From Bacillus sp. SORGH_AS_0510 (GTDB lineage: Bacteria > Bacillota > Bacilli > Bacillales > Cytobacillaceae): DNA of 64,000 bases. The stretch covers positions 4,662,001-4,726,000 of the forward strand of contig NZ_JAUTAU010000001.1 in the NCBI RefSeq assembly GCF_030818775.1, given 5' to 3'. This document shows, one piece after another, positions 46,165 to 55,373 of this stretch; the stretch's first letter is position 1; each line of letters begins with the position of its first letter. Made by a program: the position numbers and the translations under genes. The notes under the pieces are model-generated. The model was given only the letters and a program-made list of their open reading frames with translations, made no database searches and had not been told where the DNA came from.

Positions 46165-46217
46165 GAATGAAAACATTGGTTTGGTTTTTGCCAATGCTTT
46201 CATTCTTTTTTGTGATG
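46165..46217 (+). terminator. Rho-independent terminator
   Basis: GAATGAAAACATTGG...CCAATGCTTTCATTCTTTTTT stem with T tail, between paralogues 1 and 2, implying separate transcripts. Confidence 0.8.
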
Positions 46218-46323
46218 ATTCGCACTAAAGAACCCAAGTTTTATAATTTAATGAATTGTCCTAGTACAACAATCCATATAGGTGAATGTAATATATATAA
46301 AAGATTAGAAAGGGAAGGATCAT

Positions 46324-46638
46324 ATGGGAGAAAATCTAGATTTATTTTTTGACGACAACAATGAAGAGCAAGGTGGCTGCGATAGGGAAATTAAGAAAAA
46401 AGTAAGTGTAGTAGCAGGGGTTAAAATACACCCGATTGTCGAGTTAGATGAATGTAAAATTGAAATAAAATGTTGTGGACCTCTTGTTAGGAGAGATAAA
46501 AGGAAACACTCGAAAAAAAGGAAAAGGTGTGAGTTTATCGTTGAGCAAAAGCTTTGCGTGAATATTCCCATCCACTTTGATGCTGAGACTGAAGTGATTC
46601 CTCTAGGAATTGTTTGTAATCCTGATATGTGTGATTAA
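46324..46638 (+). CDS. Paralogue 2: Cys-containing beta-domain protein, Lys-rich insert
   Basis: A 104-aa protein with the same domain as its neighbours (VSVVAGVKIHPIVELDECKI; CEFIVEQKLCVNIPIHFDAE; ending GIVCNPDMCD). A basic loop (RRDKRKHSKKRKR) replaces the middle of the domain. There is no signal peptide. GGGAAGGA lies upstream of the ATG. It is not assignable to a known family by reading alone. Confidence 0.7.
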   Translation: MGENLDLFFDDNNEEQGGCDREIKKKVSVVAGVKIHPIVELDECKIEIKCCGPLVRRDKRKHSKKRKRCEFIVEQKLCVNIPIHFDAETEVIPLGIVCNPDMCD

Positions 46639-46754
46639 ACCATTCTAGACGAATTTAGGCTGCTTGTCCTTAAAAAATGGTGTAAACAACTAGTACAAAA
46701 ACTAGCAAATTTGAATTTACTATATTGAAAATAATTGAAAGGAAGTGTTTTTAA

Positions 46755-47510
46755 ATGCCAGATCCATGTACTCAAACAATTAATGTGAGAGTAACCGAAT
46801 ACGCTGAGTTTACCGTAACTCCTAGTATTTCTGTCGGTCCTGTTACTACTACTTGCTTAGGGAGTTTTACGATTGTACCTTCTATTCCTGAAGGTTTATT
46901 CAACGTATGTACCTTCGTTGTATCACAGGATATTTGTGTAGAATTTGGTGCAACATTTGACGCAACTGTTGGAACAGGTGCAACTGCTATCTTCTGCGAT
47001 GGTCCTTGTACAGTTGAAGCAGGCTGTGTGTTTACACGAGGTTTCTATGGTTCCGCCCCAGCTGGTATGTCTTTAGCTGAAGCATTAATTGATGCTAATC
47101 CAATTTTCTTAGGCTTAGCAGGTGAAGACAATCTTACTGTAACGGTTCCTGACTTTGCTACAGCATCACTAGTTTTCGGTAATGAACCGCCATTACCAGC
47201 CCCTGTGCAACCAACTTGTCCAACTAATACTGTAGTACAGTTTAACCAATTATATGCACAACTTCTTACTGCACAGCTAAATGAAAGATTATTAGACATG
47301 CAAGGTATCAGTCTAGCAGAAGTTTGTCCAGGTGCTGCTTCTCTAATTGAAAATGCCAACATTTTACTCGCAAATGCAGAAACTCCTTGTGGCAGCGCTG
47401 CTGATGTAATCGCTGCTGAGTTACTCCAAGCTCAGTTAAACCTATTCAATAACGGCTCCCTACCTGGTTGTCCTATTCCACATTGCACTGAACCACCTAC
47501 TATCGGCTAA
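46755..47510 (+). CDS. Paralogue 3: Cys-containing beta-domain protein with helical C-terminus
   Basis: A 251-aa protein. The N-terminal domain (1-90) aligns with the two upstream genes (INVRVTEYAEFTVTPSISVG; CTFVVSQDICVEFGATFDAT; AIFCDGPC). The rest is a hydrophobic, low-charge region with helical NQLYAQLLTAQLNERLLDMQ and a Pro/Cys-rich end (PGCPIPHCTEPPT). Composition (high Thr, Val, Ala, Cys; almost no Lys) resembles extracellular or spore-surface structural proteins. There is no signal peptide, as is usual for proteins assembled by the mother cell. GGAAGTG precedes the ATG. Confidence 0.75.
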   Translation: MPDPCTQTINVRVTEYAEFTVTPSISVGPVTTTCLGSFTIVPSIPEGLFNVCTFVVSQDICVEFGATFDATVGTGATAIFCDGPCTVEAGCVFTRGFYGSAPAGMSLAEALIDANPIFLGLAGEDNLTVTVPDFATASLVFGNEPPLPAPVQPTCPTNTVVQFNQLYAQLLTAQLNERLLDMQGISLAEVCPGAASLIENANILLANAETPCGSAADVIAAELLQAQLNLFNNGSLPGCPIPHCTEPPTIG

Positions 47511-47530
47511 TAAAACATTATGTTTTGAGG

Positions 47531-47569
47531 AAAAAAACGCCCTCCCATTCATTGGGAAGGCGTTTTTTT
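47531..47569. terminator. Bidirectional terminator
   Basis: AAAAAAACGCC-TCCC...GGGA-GGCGTTTTTTT stem between paralogue 3 and the convergent RNA methylase gene. Confidence 0.85.
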
Positions 47570-47597
47570 CCTGATTCTCTTTTCCAGCTGCTATTAT

Positions 47598-48968
47598 TCA
47601 TCGTAATTTCAGCCACGCGCAGCATTCCACATGCGTAGTCATCGGAAACATATCCACCGGCTGGACTTCTACAGTCTTGTAGCCCCCGTCTTCTAAAATC
47701 CGCAAATCCCTTGCTAATGTCCCAGGATTACAGGAGACATAGACAACCCTTTTCGGCTTCATCTCAATAATCGTTTGTAGCAATGCCTCATCGCATCCTT
47801 TACGCGGTGGGTCCACCACTAGCACATCGGCCGTATTCCCTTCCTTGTACCACTTTGGAATCACAACCTCTGCTTCACCCGCAGCAAACTCTGCGTTTGT
47901 GATCCCATTTAAATTTGCATTCCGCTTCGCATCTTCAATCGCCTCAGGAACCACTTCTACGCCAAATACCTTCCGAGCTTTTTGCGCTAAAAATAACGAA
48001 ATCGTTCCAATCCCACAATAGGCATCAATGACATTCTCTTCGCCACTTAGATTCGCATATTCCAACGCTTTGTCATACAAGACCTTTGTCTGTACTGGGT
48101 TCACCTGGTAGAACGATAGAGCAGAAATCGCAAATCTCACATCGCCAATGTAGTCATAAATGACTTCATTCCCCCATAAAACACTAGTCTTCTCACCCAT
48201 AATCACATTCGTGCGTTTCGAATTCACATTGTGGACAATCGACTTCAATTTAGGCAATCGCGCAACCATTTTTTCAACCAGCTTGTTTTTCTGCGGAAGG
48301 TCAGCAGTCCTAGTGATAATTACCACCATCAGTTCCTCTGTTTGCTTGCCGTAGCGCGCCATAATATGCCTTAGTACACCTTTATGGGTTTCCTCCTGAT
48401 AGGCAGTAATACCAAGCTCAGAGCAAATTTCCTTCACTACCTGGACCGCTTCGTTTATTTCAGGCAATTGAATAAGACTCTCGTCGGTATCGACAATTTC
48501 ATGGCTTCGCGGCTTGAAGAATCCAGCAATCAGTTTCCCATCTTTCTCCCCAACCGGTACCTGTGCTTTGTTACGATAATGGAATGGTTCTTCCATACCT
48601 AGAATCGGATGTACCACGACATCCTCTAATTTTCCGATGCGGGTTAGGACTTGCTTGACCTGGTTTTCTTTGTATTCCAGCTGTCCTTCATAGCTGATGT
48701 GCTCCAGCTGACAGCCTCCGTATTTATGTTTTTCCTCGCTTGGAATATCCACACGGTAAGGGCTTTTTTCGTAAAGCTCCATCAACCGGCCAATTCCATA
48801 CCCTTTACCTGTCTTTATCACCTTAATCTTTGCTTTTTCACCAGGCAGACCGTTTGGAATGAATATCGGATAGCCATCGACCTTTGCTACGCCTGCCCCG
48901 TCATGGGTAATATCTTCAAAAACCACATCTATATAATCGTTCTTGTTTACCGGTAATGTTCTGCTCAT
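47598..48968 (-). CDS. rlmD: 23S rRNA (uracil-C5)-methyltransferase, RlmD/RlmCD type
   Basis: A 456-aa SAM-dependent enzyme making 5-methyluridine in 23S rRNA. An N-terminal TRAM domain (1-60, [14 protein letters not shown]), SAM site [16 protein letters not shown] near 310, motif VVDPPRKGC and catalytic Cys in [13 protein letters not shown] near 410 are all present. Only one Cys of the usual Cys-x5-CGGC iron-sulphur cluster is left ([10 protein letters not shown]), so the cluster is probably incomplete or absent. GGAAG precedes the ATG. Confidence 0.93.
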   Translation of the reverse strand: MSRTLPVNKNDYIDVVFEDITHDGAGVAKVDGYPIFIPNGLPGEKAKIKVIKTGKGYGIGRLMELYEKSPYRVDIPSEEKHKYGGCQLEHISYEGQLEYKENQVKQVLTRIGKLEDVVVHPILGMEEPFHYRNKAQVPVGEKDGKLIAGFFKPRSHEIVDTDESLIQLPEINEAVQVVKEICSELGITAYQEETHKGVLRHIMARYGKQTEELMVVIITRTADLPQKNKLVEKMVARLPKLKSIVHNVNSKRTNVIMGEKTSVLWGNEVIYDYIGDVRFAISALSFYQVNPVQTKVLYDKALEYANLSGEENVIDAYCGIGTISLFLAQKARKVFGVEVVPEAIEDAKRNANLNGITNAEFAAGEAEVVIPKWYKEGNTADVLVVDPPRKGCDEALLQTIIEMKPKRVVYVSCNPGTLARDLRILEDGGYKTVEVQPVDMFPMTTHVECCAWLKLR

Positions 48969-49106
48969 GTACTTCTTCCTTTACTCCGTTTTTGACTAGA
49001 AGAATTGTATCACATTATGAAGGAGAATACGAAATAGGGTCACATTTCGGGGTTGTTTATGTTAAAATTTTCCTATATTCCTACTTTGCTTATGAAAGGG
49101 GCCCTT

Positions 49107-49817
49107 ATGAAAAAAAGAAATTGGCTGTACCTTTGCTTGATTGTTATTTTGTTTAGTGCAGGATGGTATGGATATCATGCAGCCACTGACGATACTTATG
49201 AAGGCATGTCTGTCATTCCTGAAAAAACAAAAGACATTCCCCTATATCCTGGATTAGAACCTACAAGAAGTAACTATGTAATGGAAGGAGACTCTTGGCG
49301 AGAGGTTATTGCGTTTTATGAAAAACAGCTTCCTAAGCATGGCTGGAATATACGTATGAAAGGTTCCTCTCTTGATGATGAGGATCCTAAAAACGATTGG
49401 TCAGGGGCTTATACTGAGTGGACCAAAGGAGATTTTGAATTACGTGTTGGGGCCAGCTATAATCAGTGGGAGAATCAGACAGAGGTAATATTTGACCGGA
49501 ATCCCATTCTACACTCAAGTGTATGGATTGAGCAGGTACCTGCAAGCCTATGCATTCACGACAATGCATTACGGTCAGACTGCGAGAAGGTGACTGACCC
49601 TAGTGAGATACAGGCAATTATACAATTTATTAATAATGCTTATGATTCAAAAGAAAAAGCACCTTCTTATAAAAATGAAGGCAGAATCGACTTTGGAACC
49701 TTTGATGTTTACTTTTATTATGAAGAGGACGAGGAGATTATCCTTTGGTCAGAGAAGGGTGTGAAAATAATGAAACCTGAGCCGGAGTTTTTGGCATTTT
49801 TGAAGATGTCATCCTAG
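49107..49817 (+). CDS. Membrane-anchored extracytoplasmic protein, unrecognised
   Basis: A 236-aa protein: a positively charged start (MKKRNWLYLCLIVILFSAGW) with one membrane segment (about 5-22), then a soluble outside domain containing VIPEKTKDIPLYPGLEPTRS and WREVIAFYEKQLPKHGWNI, a pattern seen in small Bacillus proteins of unknown role. No lipobox. Start ATG 49107 with AAGGGG just upstream rather than the longer frame from 49053. Confidence 0.75.
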   Translation: MKKRNWLYLCLIVILFSAGWYGYHAATDDTYEGMSVIPEKTKDIPLYPGLEPTRSNYVMEGDSWREVIAFYEKQLPKHGWNIRMKGSSLDDEDPKNDWSGAYTEWTKGDFELRVGASYNQWENQTEVIFDRNPILHSSVWIEQVPASLCIHDNALRSDCEKVTDPSEIQAIIQFINNAYDSKEKAPSYKNEGRIDFGTFDVYFYYEEDEEIILWSEKGVKIMKPEPEFLAFLKMSS

Positions 49818-49871
49818 TTTTTCCCTCTATCATCAAGGTTTTTTTAAGTTTACGGACTTTAAGACTCTTCC

Positions 49872-50912
49872 TTATCGATTGGACCTCCTCTTTTTCTTGC
49901 TTTACGGGTGTTATGAACCCCTCTTATCGACCGGTCTCTCTCTTTTTCCTTGCCCCACGAGCGTTATGAAACCCTCTTATCGACCGGTCTCTCTCTTTTT
50001 CTTGCTCCACGGGCGTTATGAACCTCTCTTATCGACCGGTCTCTCTCTTTTCCTTGCTCCACGGGCGTTATGAACCTCTCTTATCGACCGGTCTCTCTCT
50101 TTTACTTGCTTCACGGGCGTTATGAACCTCTCTTATCGACCGGCCTCTCTCTCTTTCTTGCTCCACGGGCGTTATGAAACCCTCTTATCGACCGGTCTCT
50201 CTCTTTTTCTTGCTCCACGGGCGTTATGAACCTCTCTTATCGACCGGTCTCTCTCTTTTCCTTGCTCCACGGGCGTTATGAACCTCTCTTATCGACCGGC
50301 CTCTCTCTTTTTCTTGCTTCACGGGCGTTATGAAACCCTTTTATCGACCGGTATCTCTCTTTTTCTTGCTCCACGGGCGTTATGAACCTCTCTTATCGAC
50401 CGGTCTCTCTCTTTTCCTTGCTCCACGGGCGTTATGAACCTCTCTTATCGACCGGCCTCTCTCTCTTTCTTGCTCCACGGGCGTTTGAAACCCTCTTATC
50501 GACCGGTCTCTCTCTTTTTCTTGCTTCACGGGTGTTATGAACCTCTCTTATCGACCGGTCTCTCTCTTTTTCTTGCTCCACGGGTGTTATGAACCTCTCT
50601 TATCGACCGGTCTCTCTCTTTTCCTTGCTCTACGGGCGTTATGAACCTCTCTTATCGACCGGTCTCTCTCTTTTCCTTGCTCCACGGGCGTTATGAAACC
50701 CTCTTATCGACCGGTCTCTCTCTTTTCCTTGCTCCACGGGCGTTATGAAACCCTCTTATCGACCGGCCTCTCTCTTTTTCTTACTCCACGGGCGTTATGA
50801 ACCTCTCTTATCGACCGGTCTCTCTCTTTTCCTTGTTCCACGGGCGTTATGAGCCTCTCTTATCGACCGGTCTCTCTCTTTTTCTTGCTTCACGGGCGTT
50901 ATGAACTTTAAT
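49872..50912. repeat. 52-bp tandem repeat array, about 20 copies
   Basis: The unit TTATCGACCGGTCTCTCTCT-TTTCCTTGCTCCACGGGCGTTATGAACCTC repeats about 20 times with 51-53 bp spacing and only scattered changes; TTATCGACCGG occurs at 49924, 49977, 50029, 50081 and so on. The first unit (near 49872) is degenerate. There are no unique spacers, so it is not CRISPR. The plus strand is pyrimidine-rich in half of every unit. The period is not a multiple of three, so it does not encode a repeat protein. Confidence 0.9.
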
Positions 50913-50945
50913 CATCATCCACCTCTCTACCATATCTGAAAAACA

Positions 50946-50975
50946 AAAAGACGCCCTTCTCAGGACGCCCTATTA
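50946..50975 (-). terminator. Terminator of pncB
   Basis: On the minus strand GGCGTCCT-GAGA-AGGGCGTC (8 bp with G-U pairs) followed by TTTTTG, just after the pncB stop. Confidence 0.6.
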
Positions 50976-50976
50976 A

Positions 50977-52440
50977 TTATTCCTTCATCGCAGCTACTTT
51001 TTCTTTGACCTCTTCAATATTCTTCATTTTGTTATCCCAGCACTTCTGGCTTAGGTCAACCGGATATTCTTCTGGATTCATTATCCGCTTGTATTCTTCC
51101 CATAATGCATCTAAATTTGCCTTTAGATAATCGCGGGATTCCTCTATGCGTGGCAATTCATAGACAAGGTCGCCATCAACAAAAATATCTTCATGAAGCG
51201 GTTTAGCCGTAAAGTTGGTCACCACTTTATTAATATAAGTATGAGTAGGATGGAACATTCTCAGGCGCTTTTCTGGAAGCTGCTCATCCTCCATCGCAAT
51301 ATAATCTCCCTCTGCATGGTGGTTTGTATTATTTATAATACGATAGATTTTCTTTAGCCCTGGAGTGGTTACTTTTTCCGGGTTAGAGGAAATTTTAATC
51401 GTATCCTCCAGTTCACCCTTGTCGTTTTCAATACAAACGATTTTATAAACAGCACCAAGTGCAGCTTGATCATAAGCTGTAATCAGCTTCGTACCGATTC
51501 CCCAGCTATCGATTTTTGCCCCCTGAGCCTTTAAGTTGATAATCGTATACTCATCCAGATCGCTTGATGCGTAAATTTTGGCATCCTTAAATCCAGCTGC
51601 GTCTAACATCTTTCTAGCTTCCTTGGAAAGATACGCAAGGTCACCACTATCTAAACGAATCCCAATAAAGTTGATTTGATCTCCCATCTCTTTTGCCACT
51701 TTAATCGCATTAGGCACACCAAGACGGAGCGTATCATATGTATCAACTAGGAATACACAGTCCTCATGGGATTCTGCATATTTACGAAAAGCCAAATATT
51801 CATCTTTATAAGCTTGAACCATGGAATGTGCATGCGTACCGGCTACTGGGATCCCAAACAATTTACCAGCCCTTACGTTACTTGTTGCTTCAAAACCAGC
51901 AAGATAAGCGGCTCTTGTTCCCCAAATAGCTGCGTCCATCTCCTGAGCACGTCTTGTCCCAAATTCCATCGCTACCTCATTGCCTACGACCTGCTTGATT
52001 CTCGATGCTTTGGTTGCTATTAATGTTTGGTAATTCACAATGTTAAGCAAAGCTGTTTCAATTAACTGGGCTTCTGCCAAAGGTGCTTCTACTCGTATAA
52101 TGGGCTCATTGCCAAAAACGAGCTCGCCCTCTTTCATGGCGCGAATGGTTCCAGTGAAACGGATATTCTTAAGATATTCAAGGAAATCTTCTTGATACCC
52201 TACTTCATTTTTCAAATATTCAAGGTCATCTTCTGTAAAATGGAAATCCTTAACATACTGAATAACCTTCTCAAGACCAGCGAAAACAGCATAGCCATTT
52301 CCGAACGGCAGCTTGCGGAAAAATAATTCAAAGACCGCACGTTTATTATGGATTCCATCTCTCCAATATGTCTCTGTCATATTAATCTGGTATAGATCCG
52401 TATGAAGAGTATAACTATCATCTTGATAAATGTGTTTCAT
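50977..52440 (-). CDS. pncB: Nicotinate phosphoribosyltransferase
   Basis: A 487-aa enzyme of NAD salvage converting nicotinate and PRPP to nicotinate mononucleotide. Motifs: LHTDLYQINMTETYW at the N-terminus, EFGTRRAQEMDAA near residue 158, GIPVAGTHAHSMVQAY near 197 (the regulatory/catalytic His), GIRLDSGDLAYLS near 260. GGAGGG precedes the ATG. It lies 63 bp after pncA, so the two successive steps nicotinamide to nicotinate to NaMN form an operon. Confidence 0.96.
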   Translation of the reverse strand: MKHIYQDDSYTLHTDLYQINMTETYWRDGIHNKRAVFELFFRKLPFGNGYAVFAGLEKVIQYVKDFHFTEDDLEYLKNEVGYQEDFLEYLKNIRFTGTIRAMKEGELVFGNEPIIRVEAPLAEAQLIETALLNIVNYQTLIATKASRIKQVVGNEVAMEFGTRRAQEMDAAIWGTRAAYLAGFEATSNVRAGKLFGIPVAGTHAHSMVQAYKDEYLAFRKYAESHEDCVFLVDTYDTLRLGVPNAIKVAKEMGDQINFIGIRLDSGDLAYLSKEARKMLDAAGFKDAKIYASSDLDEYTIINLKAQGAKIDSWGIGTKLITAYDQAALGAVYKIVCIENDKGELEDTIKISSNPEKVTTPGLKKIYRIINNTNHHAEGDYIAMEDEQLPEKRLRMFHPTHTYINKVVTNFTAKPLHEDIFVDGDLVYELPRIEESRDYLKANLDALWEEYKRIMNPEEYPVDLSQKCWDNKMKNIEEVKEKVAAMKE

Positions 52441-52503
52441 AATTTCCCTCCGGAATACTATTACAGCTTTTCACTATTACACACAATAATATCATTAAAA
52501 AGA

Positions 52504-53049
52504 TTATTTCACCATAGCGCCTAACGATTGTTCAAAATGACCGAGGGCCCAATCATGTCCTGCCTGATTAAACGAAGCCACAGCGTCTTTATAAATAACG
52601 ATTTTAAATCCTTTATTATACGCATCCACGGCCGTATGGAGCACACAAATATCGGTACACACACCAACCAAATGAACCTCTGTTATTCCGCGCTCTCTTA
52701 ATTTGATTTCTAAATCTGTACCAGCGAATGCAGAGTATCTTGTTTTATCCATAAACTCTACATTGTCACGGTCTTTATTCTTCTCATATACTTCTTGTAA
52801 TACACCAAATAAGTCTCTGCCGGAAGTACCCCGTAGATTATGCGGAGGGAACAATTTTGTTTCGGGATGGAATTCATCACCTTGATCATGAACATCAATA
52901 GCAAAGACAACATAATCGCCTTTCTCAATAAACTCTTTCGTTATTTGTATAATCTTCTGTTCAATCGCCTGACCAGGTTTCCCACACGTAAGCGCCCCAT
53001 TATCGGCAACGAAATCAATTGTATAATCGATATTGATCAATGCCTTCAT
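52504..53049 (-). CDS. pncA: Nicotinamidase (isochorismatase-fold)
   Basis: A 181-aa cysteine hydrolase converting nicotinamide to nicotinate. Catalytic residues: Asp in NIDYTIDFV near residue 9, Lys in FMDKTRYSAF near 100, Cys in VGVCTDICVLHTA near 130; metal-binding DVHDQGDEFHPE near 52. Start ATG 53049 with AAGGGGTG 6 bases ahead; a GTG at 53058 overlaps that ribosome site and is rejected. Upstream of pncB in one operon. Confidence 0.95.
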   Translation of the reverse strand: MKALINIDYTIDFVADNGALTCGKPGQAIEQKIIQITKEFIEKGDYVVFAIDVHDQGDEFHPETKLFPPHNLRGTSGRDLFGVLQEVYEKNKDRDNVEFMDKTRYSAFAGTDLEIKLRERGITEVHLVGVCTDICVLHTAVDAYNKGFKIVIYKDAVASFNQAGHDWALGHFEQSLGAMVK

Positions 53050-53154
53050 ATTCCACACCCCTTAAATGTCTTGACTACTGTCTACAAATCATTATATACC
53101 CTATTTCTAGAGCCAATCCGGTTTTTCCTCCTACAAAACCAACCAAGACTAATA

Positions 53155-53182
53155 AAAAAGCTCGCTCCTAAGGAACGAACTC
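53155..53182 (-). terminator. Terminator of dgkB
   Basis: On the minus strand GTTCGTTCC-TTA-GGAGCGAGC followed by TTTTTT, just after the diacylglycerol kinase stop. Confidence 0.8.
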
Positions 53183-53185
53183 TTG

Positions 53186-54127
53186 TTAGCTATATCTTTT
53201 ACCCGATTCCCAATCTGTCGGGCGGTCATTCGGACGAATATGGTCAAGTGGGACAAACACTTCTAAATGACGGTACAGATTTTCAAATTCAGCTGGCAGC
53301 AGCCCGCCGAACTCACCGTCTAAATTCAACTGTACCCTGTCATCGGAATATACTTTAATCCGATTAGCTTGCGTGTAAATTACATTAGGGTCATTCACAT
53401 GCTCGCCACGTACAGCTAAAGTAGAGATTCGAATAAACTCAGCCAAGTTAACCTTTTTCAAAATTAACAACGAGAATAATCCATCATTAATAGAGGCATC
53501 TGGCGCAAGTTTTTCAAATCCGCCGATGGAATTGGTCAAACCAACAAGGAACATCATCGCTTCCCCTTCAAACAGCTTTCCATCATATTCAAGCTTCAGG
53601 TGAGACGCTTTAATGGAAGGAAGCATTTCCATTCCTTTTAAGTAGTAGGCCAGCTGACCGAGCATGGTTTTTAACTTGCTTGGAACCTCATATGTAAGCT
53701 CAGTCATCCTTCCCCCACCGGCAATATTGATGAAATACTTGTCATTAATACGCCCGATGTCAACCGGAATCAAGTCACCTTTAGTAATAATATCGACAGC
53801 AGATAGAATATCCCTTGGGATATGAAGCGCACGGGCAAAATCATTCGTTGTTCCTGCTGGAATAATTCCTAACTTCGGACGGTACTCCTGCTCAGCCAAG
53901 CCATTGACTACTTCATGAATGGTTCCATCACCGCCGGCAGCAATGACCACGTCATACTTGCGCTCGACAGCTATACGCGCCGCATTCGTTGCATCACCTG
54001 CTCCAGTTGTGGCATGACAAGAAGCTTCAAAGCCGGCTGCCTCTAGTTTCATAAGAATTTCCGGCAGTTGGCGCTTGATCAATTCACGTCCTGATGTTGG
54101 ATTATAAATTAGTCTTGCTCTTTTCAT
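53186..54127 (-). CDS. dgkB: Diacylglycerol kinase DgkB
   Basis: A 313-aa soluble lipid kinase (DAGK_cat fold) that returns diacylglycerol to phosphatidic acid, essential for lipoteichoic acid turnover in Bacillus. RLIYNPTSGRE starts the fold, IAAGGDGTIHEVVNGL near residue 65 is the ATP motif, and GIIPAGTTNDFARAL follows; the C-terminal LNLDGEFGG is also typical. Start ATG 54127 with AGGATG 6 bases upstream; three earlier in-frame starts lack that spacing. Confidence 0.95.
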   Translation of the reverse strand: MKRARLIYNPTSGRELIKRQLPEILMKLEAAGFEASCHATTGAGDATNAARIAVERKYDVVIAAGGDGTIHEVVNGLAEQEYRPKLGIIPAGTTNDFARALHIPRDILSAVDIITKGDLIPVDIGRINDKYFINIAGGGRMTELTYEVPSKLKTMLGQLAYYLKGMEMLPSIKASHLKLEYDGKLFEGEAMMFLVGLTNSIGGFEKLAPDASINDGLFSLLILKKVNLAEFIRISTLAVRGEHVNDPNVIYTQANRIKVYSDDRVQLNLDGEFGGLLPAEFENLYRHLEVFVPLDHIRPNDRPTDWESGKRYS

Positions 54128-54298
54128 TATCATCATCCTAATTTTTTTAAATAACACCGACTCTGTTAATTCTATATTCTACCAATTATTATACTCGCTT
54201 ACAAACATATTGCGAGACCATAAATTCTATTCTCTCTCCAGAGTCCATCTTCTATCATAATCCTTTTTATTTTTTTTGCAAAAAATAAGATGATGTTG

Positions 54299-54325
54299 TG
54301 AATTGATTTCCGCTCCAGGTGCTTC
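54299..54325 (+). repeat. Fragment of the MITE interior
   Basis: GAATTGATTTCCGCTCCAGGTGCTTC matches the left interior of the 36960 element (TTGATTTCCGCTCCAGG). No ends or target duplication are seen, so it is a decayed remnant. It lies between dgkB and the ECF operon. Confidence 0.6.
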
Positions 54326-54357
54326 AACTCAACTCAAAGATTGAACGTAGCCTCTTT

Positions 54358-55284
54358 TTAATTACTATTTAAGCTCACGTCATACGCGTTCACAATATTT
54401 ATACGGTGTTTACCTTCTCCAGACTGATAAACTGCATTTTTCAATCCAGAATTAGCATCCTCCAACCCTTGATTCTTTGTGTCCTCCGACACCTTCCATT
54501 CGCCATCATTTCCACGAATACTCTGGACTCCAACTGCTGCAACCTTCACATCACTGGACTTTGCCACATTGACCATAACCGAAGATGCCCTCTCAATATT
54601 CCAATCATTCGCAAGCGTCCTTGGCCTTAGCGTAAGCGAATTGTCATTGCCAATCACCTCAAGCTTCACATCACTTGGTATAAGAAGCGTCGCTGCCACA
54701 TTGCCCTGTAAATCAAACGGCCCTACTTCACTAGGCAACGTCTTTACATTCAGATACAATGTATCCCCTTTTTTGTTTGCCGCAATCAAATCATCCGCCG
54801 TTTTCAAAAGCTTTTCTTTTTTCGCAGTTTGGATTCGGTATGTCCCAAACATAGAAACCTCTTTTTCCTCTGTAGACTCAATCGTCATATCATAGCCAAC
54901 AGTCCTTACCACAACCCGTTTAATACTATCATCCATCTGATAGGAGAAAGCAGGCAGCTCAAACGACCGCTCTTCCCTTGCAATTAACTCCTCCGCCTTG
55001 TCCATCAAACCAGTCGAGCTAACCACCGCAAAAGCGATCCCTGTCGTACCCAAAATCCCTACAAAGAAAATACTGAGAAAATCATACTTTAACACCGGCT
55101 TTTCCTGTCGTGACAAAAATAAATATAATAAGATTTCCACACCCAGTACGATTAATAAAATCGGCCACCAGGCACTCATCACCTGTACCATACTAAATCC
55201 AAGAAACCTTGAACAAAAGAGAAAGAGACCAAGAATAAAGAGCGCCCCTCCCATGGAAAACGTACCTACACGCCAGGTTCTCAT
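54358..55284 (-). CDS. Membrane protein with C-terminal DUF4097-like domain
   Basis: A 308-aa protein. Three hydrophobic segments (about 9-28, 36-55, 70-90; AWWPILLIVLGVEILLY is LiaF/LiaI-like) precede a long beta-rich domain containing the GNDNSLTLRPRTLANDWN pattern. Its ATG overlaps the stop of the preceding 30-aa gene (ATGA). It is the last gene of the ECF sigma operon, so it is probably part of a cell-envelope stress response; that is inferred from context. Confidence 0.75.
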   Translation of the reverse strand: MRTWRVGTFSMGGALFILGLFLFCSRFLGFSMVQVMSAWWPILLIVLGVEILLYLFLSRQEKPVLKYDFLSIFFVGILGTTGIAFAVVSSTGLMDKAEELIAREERSFELPAFSYQMDDSIKRVVVRTVGYDMTIESTEEKEVSMFGTYRIQTAKKEKLLKTADDLIAANKKGDTLYLNVKTLPSEVGPFDLQGNVAATLLIPSDVKLEVIGNDNSLTLRPRTLANDWNIERASSVMVNVAKSSDVKVAAVGVQSIRGNDGEWKVSEDTKNQGLEDANSGLKNAVYQSGEGKHRINIVNAYDVSLNSN

Positions 55285-55373
55285 GCCTGTTCCTCCTTTC
55301 TTTTTCTAAAAAGGAACCCAATACCGGCTCCGATCAAGACTACGCCTGCTAACCTATTTCCCCACTTACTCAT
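55281..55373 (-). CDS. 30-aa single-helix membrane peptide
   Basis: MSKWGNRLAGVVLIGAGIGF followed by LFRKRKEEQA: one glycine-zipper-like hydrophobic helix with a basic tail. Start and stop both overlap neighbouring genes: ATGAGTAA with the upstream gene's stop and ATGA with the downstream gene's start. AAAGGAGG for the next gene lies inside it. The overlaps on both sides make chance unlikely. Confidence 0.8.
   Translation of the reverse strand: MSKWGNRLAGVVLIGAGIGFLFRKRKEEQA

Noticed and set aside
46167..46352. 61-aa plus-strand frame
   Set aside because: It begins in the terminator hairpin of paralogue 1 and runs into paralogue 2 in another frame.
49879..50073. 64-aa frame in the tandem array
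   Set aside because: Frame changes with each 52-bp unit; no ribosome site or conserved composition.
49872..50912. CRISPR array
   Set aside because: The units are contiguous 52-bp direct repeats with no unique spacers, and no cas genes are nearby.
52840..53358. 172-aa plus-strand frame
   Set aside because: Antisense to pncA and dgkB and running through their intergenic terminator; a shadow frame.
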